The notes below the pieces were generated by a model that had not been told where the DNA came from, searched no databases, and saw only the letters and a program-made list of their open reading frames with translations. The translations under genes were made by a program, and so were the position numbers. From an uncultured Alphaproteobacteria bacterium (lineage in GTDB: Bacteria > Pseudomonadota > Alphaproteobacteria > Caulobacterales > Aquidulcibacteraceae), in the NCBI GenBank assembly GCA_902826335.1, contig CADEEL010000005.1:64488-113182 (forward strand): a DNA stretch of 48,695 nucleotides, written 5' to 3'. Of the stretch, positions 42,457 through 48,695 are shown one piece after another; position 1 is the stretch's first letter; every line of letters begins with the position of its first letter.

Positions 42457-42949
42457 TGGTGAAGACGACGACGCCAAGCCGTTCACAGTCGGCTATGGCA
42501 AACCGCCCAAGCACACTCGCTTCAAGCCAAACCACTCGGGCAATCCGAATGGACGGCCCAAAGGCGCCAAGGCAAGGACGGTCCTCGACGCTATTGCGCA
42601 TGCGCTCAAGCGGCCCATGCGGGTGCGCAAAGCCAACGGCAAAGTCGCCTCGATGCCCACCGACGAGGCGCTGATCAACAGCGTCTTTCAAGGCGCGCTG
42701 CAAGGCAACGCGGCGGACCGCAAGTTGGTCTTCGGCCTCTTAGGTAAGATCGGCCAGCTGACGCCGCCGCCCGCCCCGGCCAAGGGGGCGGGCGTCGTGG
42801 TGGTGCGCCGGCCTGCGGTCTCGGTTGAGGACTGGCAGAAGGAGTTTGGCGGCCAACGCTTGCCCACTGATCCGCTCGCCGGGCTACCCGGCATTGATCC
42901 TGCGCTGATGAAGCAGCTGAAGCGTCGCCAAACCCCTGACGACGCCTAA
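42449..42949 (+). CDS. DUF5681 domain protein
   Basis: The 166-residue protein starts with a polar segment and the DUF5681 hallmark VGYGKPPKHTRFKPNHSGNPNGRPKGAK. A helical core (VLDAIAHALKRPMRVRKANGKVASMPTDEALIN) and a basic C-terminal tail (ALMKQLKRRQTP) follow. The family has no assigned activity but is routinely encoded next to ParB-domain methyltransferases, and DNA contact is plausible from its basic composition. Start overlaps the methyltransferase stop, implying coupled translation. Convergent to the XRE gene, with a strong hairpin between. Confidence 0.88.
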   Translation: MVDGEDDDAKPFTVGYGKPPKHTRFKPNHSGNPNGRPKGAKARTVLDAIAHALKRPMRVRKANGKVASMPTDEALINSVFQGALQGNAADRKLVFGLLGKIGQLTPPPAPAKGAGVVVVRRPAVSVEDWQKEFGGQRLPTDPLAGLPGIDPALMKQLKRRQTPDDA

Positions 42950-42956
42950 GCCTGAA

Positions 42957-42988
42957 CGCCGGCGGTTCGCGAAAGCGAGCCGCCGGCG
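42957..42988. terminator. Strong hairpin between convergent genes (bidirectional terminator candidate)
   Basis: CGCCGGCGGTTCGC (42957-42970) and GCGAGCCGCCGGCG (42975-42988) pair over 14 positions, with one T-G wobble and a GAAA tetraloop. The stem is very stable and centred between the DUF5681 and XRE stop codons. No T-run follows on either strand, so termination efficiency is uncertain. Confidence 0.65.
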
Positions 42989-43001
42989 CTCTGTCGCGCG
43001 A

Positions 43002-43205
43002 CTATTCGATCAGGACGCTCGCCTTCACGCCAAGCGCCTTGGCCAGCTTGTCGAGAATCTGCAGAGTCGGATTGCGCACTTCGCGTTCGAGCCCAGACAC
43101 ATAGGTGCGGTGAAGCCCCGCTGCGTCGGCCAGCGCCTCCTGCGACCAGCCGTACGCTTCACGCAGCTTTCTCAAATTTCGCGCGAGCCGGCGGCGAGTG
43201 TCCAT
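43002..43205 (-). CDS. Small XRE regulator, controller-protein-like
   Basis: The 67-residue protein is essentially one helix-turn-helix domain: RNLRKLREAYGWSQEALADA, GLHRTYVSGLEREVRNPTL and LDKLAKALGVKAS. The LHRTYVSxLER-x-x-RNPTL block is shared by the controller (C) proteins of restriction-modification systems and by related phage-type repressors. It is divergent from a restriction-endonuclease-fold gene, and two box-like sequences lie between them, a typical C-protein arrangement. Role as the switch for nuclease expression is inference. Confidence 0.85.
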   Translation of the reverse strand: MDTRRRLARNLRKLREAYGWSQEALADAAGLHRTYVSGLEREVRNPTLQILDKLAKALGVKASVLIE

Positions 43206-43232
43206 CGCCAGGAAAGCGCCTCATCGCCGCTT

Positions 43233-43258
43233 ATGAGACTACAGCCGATGAGTCTCAT
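43233..43258. promoter_or_regulatory. Operator-like boxes between XRE regulator and nuclease
   Basis: ATGAGACT (43233-43240) and AGTCTCAT (43251-43258) are a perfect 8-bp inverted repeat with a 10-base spacer. The right half is itself part of the 11-bp pseudo-palindrome ATGAGTCTCAT (43248-43258), and the left ATGAGACT is a direct near-copy of it 15 bases away. Paired boxes containing GACT/AGTC are the known binding sites of C proteins. The pair lies 27 bases from the regulator start and 42 from the nuclease start. Confidence 0.65.
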
Positions 43259-43300
43259 TCGCGTTGACGGCGGGCCCGAAACGAGCGTCTTCGTCGGCGC

Positions 43301-44269
43301 ATGAATGAGATTGATCGTCTACAGACCGCGACCGCCCCCCTCGCCCCGGCCCAGATCCGCTACATCAAGCTGGGCGCGGGCGGGGCCTTCGCGCGCGCCT
43401 GTTTCGAGGCCGGAGAATTGGGGCTTGCGTTCGCCTCCATCCCCCACGCGCCATGCGCGGACGGCGACTGGGAGGCCGTGCGCCAGATCCTGTTGAGCGA
43501 AGGCAAGACCCCAGGCGCCGCCGCCAGCCACCTGCGCGAATTGCGCGATTTCTACCAATTGGGACCCGACACGCTTTGGATCACGTTCGCCGAGGGCAAG
43601 CTGTGGTGGGCGTTTGCGGCCCCGGGCGTCTCTTGGCGCGCCGAACTTGAAGCGCAGCTGCCGCGGCGACGCAGGCTCATCGGCGGGTGGCGCTGCACCG
43701 ATATGGCCGGCGCCTGTCTCGCCATGCGGACCTTGAGCACCCGGCTCACCAAGGTCGCCGCTTATCGCGCCACCATCTGCAAGGTCGAGGACGAGGATTA
43801 TCTGCTGCGCAAGATCAACGCAGAGCCCGATCCGCTCATCGCCGCGGCGTTGAGCGCGCAGGCTGAACTCGAGGCCATCGCCCAGCGCCTCATCCGCAAA
43901 CTGCACGAAAAAGACTTCGAAGTGTTGGTGGATCTCATCTTCGCCGCCTCCGGCTGGCGCCGCATCAGCGTGCTCGGCGAGACCGAGAAAGACATCGACC
44001 TCATGGTCGAGCAGATCGCGACCGGCGAAAAAGCCTTCGTGCAAGTGAAGTCGGCGGCGAGCCCCGCGGTGCTCGCGGACTATATCGAGCGCTATCGCGC
44101 TTATGGCGACGTGCAGCGCTTTGTGCTCGCCTGCCACTCGCCAAGTTCGGCGCTGGCGAGACAAGCCGATGACCAGCCGGCTGACATCGCCTTGTGGTTT
44201 GCCGACACCCTGGCGCGGAAAGCCGTTCGCGCGGGGTTGTTCGATTGGCTGATCGAACGGGTGCGCTAA
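43301..44269 (+). CDS. Restriction-endonuclease-fold protein (Mrr-like nuclease domain)
   Basis: The 322-residue protein has two parts. The N-terminal domain (about 15-115) opens with IRYIKLGAGGAFARACFEAG and includes GKTPGAAASHLRELRDFYQ and TLWITFAEGKLWWAF, a layout I know from putative restriction enzymes. The C-terminal half has the PD-(D/E)xK nuclease pattern FEVLVDLIFAASGWRRISVLG, DIDLMVEQ (D231, D233) and FVQVKSAAS (Q248-x-K250). Glutamine replaces the usual acidic residue before xK, as in several Mrr-type nucleases. DNA cleavage of modified or unmodified sites is likely; the partner methylase is not certain. Confidence 0.85.
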   Translation: MNEIDRLQTATAPLAPAQIRYIKLGAGGAFARACFEAGELGLAFASIPHAPCADGDWEAVRQILLSEGKTPGAAASHLRELRDFYQLGPDTLWITFAEGKLWWAFAAPGVSWRAELEAQLPRRRRLIGGWRCTDMAGACLAMRTLSTRLTKVAAYRATICKVEDEDYLLRKINAEPDPLIAAALSAQAELEAIAQRLIRKLHEKDFEVLVDLIFAASGWRRISVLGETEKDIDLMVEQIATGEKAFVQVKSAASPAVLADYIERYRAYGDVQRFVLACHSPSSALARQADDQPADIALWFADTLARKAVRAGLFDWLIERVR

Positions 44270-44548
44270 GCGTTGGTCCGAAAACGCCGAACCCTCACTG
44301 CAACAGGCGAAGCCCAGCAGAGGGCATAGATCGCACCTTTGCGTGTCCGCGCACGCCAACTCCGCCGGACAAACGAGAAGAAACCGCCTCACTTCCGAGG
44401 GCGGGCGCCGAGTCTGATCTTCGGGCGATCGCTTATCGAAACCGGCGTGCGCGTCAGATTTTTTCGCGCGCAGTTTGGCTAAATCTTTTTTCGCGCGCCG
44501 CGCCCTGCCTCGCTAAACTTTCCGGCTCAATCCGTTGATTGGCTAGGG
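44270..44548. other. Gene-free stretch with a 13-bp direct repeat
   Basis: About 280 bp downstream of the nuclease gene with no supported gene. TTTTTTCGCGCGC occurs at 44459-44471 and again at 44486-44498, 27 bases apart; each T-run and GC-rich block could act in transcript ending. The region leads into the decayed integrase. Confidence 0.5.
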
Positions 44549-45061
44549 ATGGGCGCGGCTCTTTGCTTTGGCGCGATCTGCTTCCTGTGCGGCTGGTGGG
44601 CGCGCGGGCTTGCGGCGGCGTTGCCCGCGCTGCACCGCGCCGCCTTCCGCCGCCGGTGGGCGTGGGCCTCGCGCCGGCGCGGGTCCGGCCGCCCCCGGCT
44701 CGACCCCGACCTCATCGCCCTGATCGTCCGCATCAGCGCGGAAAACCCACTCTGGGGCGCGCCGGGCATCCATGGCGAGCTCCTCAAACTCGGCTACCGC
44801 CTCGCCCAATCGAGCGTCTCGAAACACATGCTCCCTCGCCGCGGCCGGCCCGGCCGGAGCTGGGCGAATTTCCTAGCCAACCAAGCTGGCGCGATCTGCG
44901 TCGCGTGCTCAAGGATTACGCCGCTTATTACAATGCCGACCGCATGCATCTGGCGCTCAGTAACGTTTCCCCCACTCGGGCGCCGCACAGAGACGCGCGG
45001 CCGCATCGTCTCACGCCCGGTGCTGGGCGGCTTGCATCGGCGTTATGGGCGGAAAACGCGG
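44549..45061 (+). pseudogene. Decayed integrase/transposase (rve-type) remnant
   Basis: One frame (from 44549) encodes RPRLDPDLIALIVRISAENP, LWGAPGIHGELLKLGYRLAQ, SSVSKHMLPRRG and SWANFLANQ, the helix-turn-helix half of a retroviral-integrase-type transposase. From about 44885 another frame carries LRRVLKDYAAYYNADRMHLAL, the C-terminal end of the same family. The DDE catalytic core between them is missing, and the 5' end lacks the usual start. So the gene has lost both its beginning and its catalytic core, with a frame change at the joint. It is non-functional and marks past transposition into this stretch. Confidence 0.85.
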
Positions 45062-45064
45062 TGA

Positions 45065-45383
45065 AATCGATTTTCGGAAGGGACAGGTGGCCACCGAGAT
45101 CTGTGGTCAGTCTATCCGTGACTGCGCGCTTGAACGGTCGGCAAAGCATGGCCATATGTGAGTCAACCCTTTGCCGGCAAACGCGTTCCTATTGTAATAT
45201 TCACGGGTCGTATTCTGCCCCGGCAAGTATCGTGTGAGCGAGCGCTTTCGTATGCGAGGCGTTCGCGCCACAGCTGGCGGACCTGGCGCAAGTGTTCGAG
45301 AATCTTCTAGAAGCGGATGTTCAAGTTAGAGCCGCATCGCGGGCCGATGGCTGCGGTTCGATCCACGCCATTGATTAGGTTAC
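45065..45383. other. Gene-free stretch after the integrase remnant
   Basis: About 320 bp of less GC-biased DNA (with TTGTAATATTCACGGG) between the remnant and the XRE regulator. No gene, repeat or RNA was recognised; it must contain the regulator's promoter. Confidence 0.5.
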
Positions 45384-45839
45384 ATGTCGCAAACACCTAT
45401 TCACACCGGCCCGCGCGAGGCGACCCTCGCGGACAAATGCATCGGCGCACGAATTCGCTTCGCGCGCGTCGCCGCGGGGTGGAGTCAAGACCTGCTCGCC
45501 CGCAAGACTGGCGTGACGTTTCAACAAGTCCAAAAATACGAACGCGGCCTCAATCGAATATCCGCAACTCGCCTCTTGGAGGTCGCACACGCCTTGGGGC
45601 GGTCGTTCGATTGGTTTTTGGCAGATGTCGCCTCGCCGGACCCCGCAAATTCAAACTGCTCGTCGGATATCGCCGCCTTCTTACAATACGCCTCAACACC
45701 TGATTGCATGGAATTGCTTTTGCATTACTCTAAGATCGACGATCAACGCACGCGTCGGCGGGTTCTTGCGCTGGTGCGCGCAGCGAGCGCCACGCCCGAA
45801 GAGCCTAGCCCCACCCAGTCGGCGCCCGACAGCGATTAG
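45384..45839 (+). CDS. XRE-family transcriptional regulator
   Basis: The 151-residue protein has a helix-turn-helix near the N-terminus (GARIRFARVAAGWSQDLLARKTGVTFQQVQKYERGLNRISATRL, residues about 22-65) followed by LLEVAHALGRSFDWFLADV. A helical C-terminal region (MELLLHYSKIDDQRTRRRVLALVRA) resembles the dimerisation tail of alphaproteobacterial single-HTH regulators. The ATG at 45384 is used. It is convergent with the small gene at the end of the lux operon. Its target is unknown; the neighbourhood allows either the islet or the quorum-sensing operon. Confidence 0.9.
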   Translation: MSQTPIHTGPREATLADKCIGARIRFARVAAGWSQDLLARKTGVTFQQVQKYERGLNRISATRLLEVAHALGRSFDWFLADVASPDPANSNCSSDIAAFLQYASTPDCMELLLHYSKIDDQRTRRRVLALVRAASATPEEPSPTQSAPDSD

Positions 45840-46036
45840 TCGGCCTTCAGCTTTGCATGACCGCAATCGCGCACGGGGCGGCAAACGACCGAGTGCAGCC
45901 GCGCAATATTGCCTCACTGCACGGGATACGACACTTTCCGTCATCAAGGATTAAGCCCGCATGGGCCGCGCTCAAAATGATGATGCGATCGCCATCTTAT
46001 GCGCCGGCCTCCTGTGCCCAGAGGAGCGCGCGCGGC

Positions 46037-46228
46037 TCAAGAATGCGAGGGCGATGAACGCGCAATTTCCTCGATGCCTCGCAACGCATCCAGGAGGAGA
46101 TCAACGAGCGGTTCGTAGGTGGCCACAATTTCATGTTCGGCGCCGCCATTGTCAGCGGCCGCCGCAGCCACCAATGTCAACGCAGCTTCGACATGTCGTT
46201 GCGCGCGCAGGGCAGTCTCCTTGTTCAT
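46037..46228 (-). CDS. Small hypothetical protein at the end of the lux operon
   Basis: The 63-residue protein is mostly helical (KETALRAQRHVEAALTLVAAAA, then VATYEPLVDLLLDALRGIEEIA) and not recognised. It begins 16 bases after the phyH stop with GGAGA in front of the ATG at 46228, consistent with operon membership. A longer in-frame version starts at 46270 but overlaps phyH and has a poor start. An unrelated plus-strand frame covers the same bases, so coding is likely but unproven. Confidence 0.6.
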   Translation of the reverse strand: MNKETALRAQRHVEAALTLVAAAAADNGGAEHEIVATYEPLVDLLLDALRGIEEIARSSPSHS

Positions 46229-46244
46229 ACGCGCCCGTCTCCGG

Positions 46245-47147
46245 CTATGCCGCACGATCCGTCTGCGCACGCTTGAACGCCGCGAGCGCGTGGCGCTGTT
46301 CGCTCGTCACGTCGTCGATCGCCTCCAGATAATCTGGCGGACCGCCTTCGCGCAGCAGGACGGACGGGCACTGACCTTCGAAATTGCCAAGATTTGGCCT
46401 GTGTTGTCGGTAGCCGACCAAGGCCGCGAGGTCTGGCGGAAACGTGCGCGCGATGCTGGGCGGATATGCAAGCCATTGGTTTTCATAGGGCTTAAGCCAG
46501 CCGAGGCTGTAGCCGACGATCATGCCAGTTCGCGGCGCACGGGATCGATTGGCGCCAGCGCCATGCAACACCGAGCCAAGAAAGATGAGGGCGTCGCCGA
46601 CGTCCAACTCAACCGCCGTCGGCGGCGGCAAGTCCTCGGGACGGGCATTGGGTCTCTGGTTGCTGCCAGCATAAATCATCGTGGCGCCGTTTTCTTCAGT
46701 GTACCGCGTGAACGGCCACATCACGTTGAAGAGATACTCGGCTGCGCCCGGCGGCGCCCAATACATGCCCTGATCGCGGTGCGGCGCCTGGCGCACTTCA
46801 CCGGGATGTATCTCCAGCGCTTGCGTGAGGTTGAGTTGCACGCAATCGCAATGCGGCCCAAGCGCGAGCGCGGCGATGCGCAAGATGGCGTCGTGCATGA
46901 CATATGCCTGAGCCAAGGGAGATCGCTTGAGCAGAGCGCCAAATCTTTTCGTGCGCTCGCCGTAAAATTCACCCTGACAAAAGGGCGTAGCGTCAAATCG
47001 CGGCCTGAGGTCCGCATGCAGCCGCGCCACATGGTCGGGGTTCATCGCCCGGCGCAAGACGAGGTAGCCATTGCGCGAGAGCTCCCGCATCCACAGAGCC
47101 TCGGCCTCCGTCGCCCAAGGGGCCGCATTGTGCTGAATTGCTTGCAT
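46245..47147 (-). CDS. Phytanoyl-CoA dioxygenase (PhyH) family protein
   Basis: The 300-residue Fe(II)/2-oxoglutarate oxygenase has the metal triad: H123-R-D125 in APHRDQGMYW and H195 in SVLHGAGANRSRAPRTGM, whose arginine near residue 206 fits the 2-oxoglutarate contact. Upstream are NGYLVLRRAMNPDHVARLH and LNLTQALEIHPGE. Family members hydroxylate small molecules including fatty-acyl and natural-product substrates. The ATG at 47147 has GAGGAG upstream and begins 15 bases after luxI. Acting on an acyl-homoserine lactone or its precursor is an attractive inference from the operon but unproven. Confidence 0.9.
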   Translation of the reverse strand: MQAIQHNAAPWATEAEALWMRELSRNGYLVLRRAMNPDHVARLHADLRPRFDATPFCQGEFYGERTKRFGALLKRSPLAQAYVMHDAILRIAALALGPHCDCVQLNLTQALEIHPGEVRQAPHRDQGMYWAPPGAAEYLFNVMWPFTRYTEENGATMIYAGSNQRPNARPEDLPPPTAVELDVGDALIFLGSVLHGAGANRSRAPRTGMIVGYSLGWLKPYENQWLAYPPSIARTFPPDLAALVGYRQHRPNLGNFEGQCPSVLLREGGPPDYLEAIDDVTSEQRHALAAFKRAQTDRAA

Positions 47148-47162
47148 CGACAGCTCCTCGAT

Positions 47163-47783
47163 CTAGGCGGCGCGTTGTTCTGGGAACGCGAGAATGGGAG
47201 AGGGAAATCCCCATTGATCGAGAAATTTCCGGCGAGTCATGGGCGTTACCGAGATGGCGAACGCGCCCAGGACTTCGTCACGAACTTGTTGTGGCGGTCC
47301 CAGAGGCTCACAGGCCCACCCTGGCCTTATAAATCCCGAAAGCCATTTGATGTTGATGACACACGAGTATCGACTGATTCCATGCAATAAGCCGTACTCG
47401 ATGAGGCCAAGGCAAACGCGTCGGCGCGCCCAGGCCGCCGCATCCTCGGCGAGACTTGGCGACGTGCACAGTCTCGATATTTCCCACACGTCCAACGCGC
47501 GCGGCGCGCCATCTTCGCAGAGGAAATCGAACAAATCGCCCAGCACATGAGGACGTAATGTCGGCAACAGCCTGACAGACGCATTGTGGCGTCCTGTTTC
47601 GGGATCAGCGTCAATCAGATAGACAGCGCCGGCGGCGTCAAACTGGTCTATTTCAAGGCCGTCTTCGTCGACCTTTAAGTCCCAACCCAGCCGGTCCACA
47701 AAGACCGCCTTTCGCACACGATGCATGTCGGCGAGAGCGCCAAGATGATCTTTCGCAAACGCCCCTTCTATGACCTGCACCAT
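47163..47783 (-). CDS. luxI: Acyl-homoserine-lactone synthase
   Basis: Makes N-acyl-L-homoserine lactone from SAM and an acyl donor. The 206-residue protein retains the family's key residues: MHRVRKAVFVDRLGW (R24, F28, W34), EIDQFD (E44, D46, D49), SVRLLPT (R71) and VWEISRLC (E101, R104). I use the ATG at 47783, which has GGGAGAAGG in front and gives the standard residue numbering; an in-frame codon 14 residues earlier is not supported. It lies 72 bases after luxR with a perfect palindrome in the gap, and is followed by phyH. Confidence 0.95.
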   Translation of the reverse strand: MVQVIEGAFAKDHLGALADMHRVRKAVFVDRLGWDLKVDEDGLEIDQFDAAGAVYLIDADPETGRHNASVRLLPTLRPHVLGDLFDFLCEDGAPRALDVWEISRLCTSPSLAEDAAAWARRRVCLGLIEYGLLHGISRYSCVINIKWLSGFIRPGWACEPLGPPQQVRDEVLGAFAISVTPMTRRKFLDQWGFPSPILAFPEQRAA

Positions 47784-47838
47784 GACCTTCTCCCAAGCGA
47801 TGAGAGCGACGATTGCGTCGGCCAAGGCGTTTGCCCAT

Positions 47839-47852
47839 TCCGAAATTTCGGA
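47839..47852. promoter_or_regulatory. Lux-box-like palindrome upstream of luxI
   Basis: TCCGAAATTTCGGA is a perfect 14-bp palindrome, starting immediately after the luxR stop codon and ending 56 bases before the luxI start. LuxR-type proteins bind inverted repeats in this position, so it is the likely autoinduction site. It is shorter than the 18-20-bp canonical lux box, and the half-sites differ from ACCTGT. Confidence 0.6.
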
Positions 47853-47855
47853 GGG

Positions 47856-48614
47856 TCAGTGAATTTGTCGTTCCAGTAAATCGTGGAATGTGACGTGGCC
47901 GTCAAACAAGCCGCGCACAATCAGTTGGGTCGTGGTCTGCACGCCGGCGTTTTCCTTGGCGGCCCCAATATGCTTCTCAAACGTATCCTGCTTGATGCCA
48001 AGGCGCCGCGCCGCTTCACGGGCCGGCAAGCCTCTGCCTGCCAACACAAGGCAATCTCGCTGGCGGCTCGTCAGACGCAGCGGGCGTCTTTCGCGATCTC
48101 GCGGCGCCGCGACAATCCTGCGCGCCGCCTCGAACGCAAAGCAGCCTACATAGTTTATGAACGGCAGGCGGGCGGCGTCGATATCGACGCCGCCGCGCAC
48201 ACCAAACGAGCAGGAGCCGGTAAACTCGCCGGGAACATGAATAGGAACGGTGTAGCCGCCGCCGAGGCCCTCACGGGCGCCCACCGCGATAATCTCGCGT
48301 TGCCGGGCGGTCAAATTGACCAAGCGCGGAACATCGGACCACAGAAAGCTCTTCGCGGCCCGCTCCGATGCGGCCAATACAGGATCGTCGGCAAAGTACC
48401 TGTTCGCCTTCATGCGAGCCACAAAACCTTGTGGGTAATTTGAGAGCCGAACCAGGCCGTCCGCCGGAAACTGCAGATCGATGTGATGCAGGACGGCATA
48501 ATAGTCGAAGTCAAAGTCACGGATCACGGCTTCCGTGGCGTTGGCGAGGTCGCCCAATTCGGTCGACCGCTGCGCGGCCGCGATGAATTCCTGGATCAGC
48601 GCGTATTCCGACAT
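47856..48614 (-). CDS. luxR: LuxR-family quorum-sensing regulator
   Basis: The 252-residue protein has an N-terminal autoinducer-binding domain and a C-terminal GerE-type helix-turn-helix (about 185-240: LTSRQRDCLVLAGRGLPARE, AARRLGIKQDTFEKHI). Of the positions usually invariant in the ligand pocket, D77-P78 (YFADDPV), W92 (SFLWSDV) and G120 are kept. Those matching TraR W57 and Y61 are F64 and M68. In the DNA-binding domain the usual E178 is Q. I start at the ATG at 48614; a GTG at 48623 is in frame. It heads the operon luxR-luxI-phyH-small ORF. Confidence 0.93.
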   Translation of the reverse strand: MSEYALIQEFIAAAQRSTELGDLANATEAVIRDFDFDYYAVLHHIDLQFPADGLVRLSNYPQGFVARMKANRYFADDPVLAASERAAKSFLWSDVPRLVNLTARQREIIAVGAREGLGGGYTVPIHVPGEFTGSCSFGVRGGVDIDAARLPFINYVGCFAFEAARRIVAAPRDRERRPLRLTSRQRDCLVLAGRGLPAREAARRLGIKQDTFEKHIGAAKENAGVQTTTQLIVRGLFDGHVTFHDLLERQIH

Positions 48615-48695
48615 CGCCAGCACCCCAAGCCCATCATTACATAAGCGAGCGTGCGCACAAGTGCTGGTTGTGTCTTTGGCCGAGAGACCATGTCC

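Noticed and set aside
45961..46332. Plus-strand frame starting with a short acidic-looking segment (MGRAQNDDAIAILCAGLL)
   Set aside because: The start looks protein-like, but the rest is Arg/Pro-rich and overlaps the small lux-operon gene and phyH on the other strand. It may be a broken fragment but I cannot support it.
46119..47390. 423-codon plus-strand reading frame opposite phyH and luxI
   Set aside because: It crosses two convincing genes with conserved active sites and has no recognisable domain.

Overview
The window is GC-rich chromosomal DNA, most likely from an alphaproteobacterium. The pointers are the protein families present, the dispersed repeats built on AGAGC...GCTCT ends and on AGAGCGTTTTCCGACGAA, a ParB-methyltransferase/DUF5681 pair, and a LuxI/LuxR system. 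A Caulobacterales or Hyphomonadaceae-like host is a guess; no rRNA, tRNA or taxonomic marker is present to settle it. No CRISPR array was seen.

Left edge (1-5.7 kb). This is a methyl-cycle block on the minus strand. ahcY (S-adenosylhomocysteine hydrolase) has a recognisable SAH riboswitch in its leader. metK (SAM synthetase) follows further right. Between them lie an SPFH-domain protein and a higBA toxin-antitoxin module whose promoter places a palindrome between the -35 and -10 boxes. galE starts the sugar genes and is flanked by two inversely oriented copies of a dispersed repeat.

Middle (4.7-40.5 kb). This is a large Wzy-dependent exopolysaccharide or capsule locus. It holds an initiating polyprenyl-P sugar-phosphate transferase, a Wzx flippase, two polymerase/ligase-type membrane proteins, a Wzc-type copolymerase/tyrosine kinase and a short Wza-type export protein. 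Glycosyltransferases include GT2 (two), GT4 (two), GT8 and a propeller-type one. Precursor genes are galE, rfbF with an SDR epimerase, two C-methyltransferases, manC and an AGE-family isomerase. Decoration genes are a pyruvyl transferase, an acyltransferase 3, two FemAB/BioF2-like acyltransferases, an Asp/Asn beta-hydroxylase-like dioxygenase and an unexpected proline-dehydrogenase-like protein. Genes alternate in strand, and several convergent pairs overlap at their 3' ends. The set suggests a mannose-containing polymer with a CDP-linked, C-methyl-branched sugar and pyruvyl, acetyl and possibly amino-acid-derived substituents (inference).

Accessory stretch (40.5-45.4 kb). A non-coding segment carries several CAGGGAATT-type repeats. 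It is followed by a ParB-domain DNA methyltransferase, a DUF5681 protein, a strong hairpin, a small controller-like XRE regulator and, divergently, a restriction-endonuclease-fold protein. The regulator and nuclease share a control region with two operator-like boxes. A decayed integrase-type transposase follows. This looks like a defence or mobile islet.

Right edge (45.4-48.7 kb). After another XRE regulator comes a minus-strand luxR-luxI-phyH-small ORF operon: acyl-homoserine-lactone quorum sensing coupled to a phytanoyl-CoA-dioxygenase-family oxygenase. A perfect 14-bp palindrome lies between luxR and luxI. The LuxR protein differs from the family at three of its usually invariant positions.
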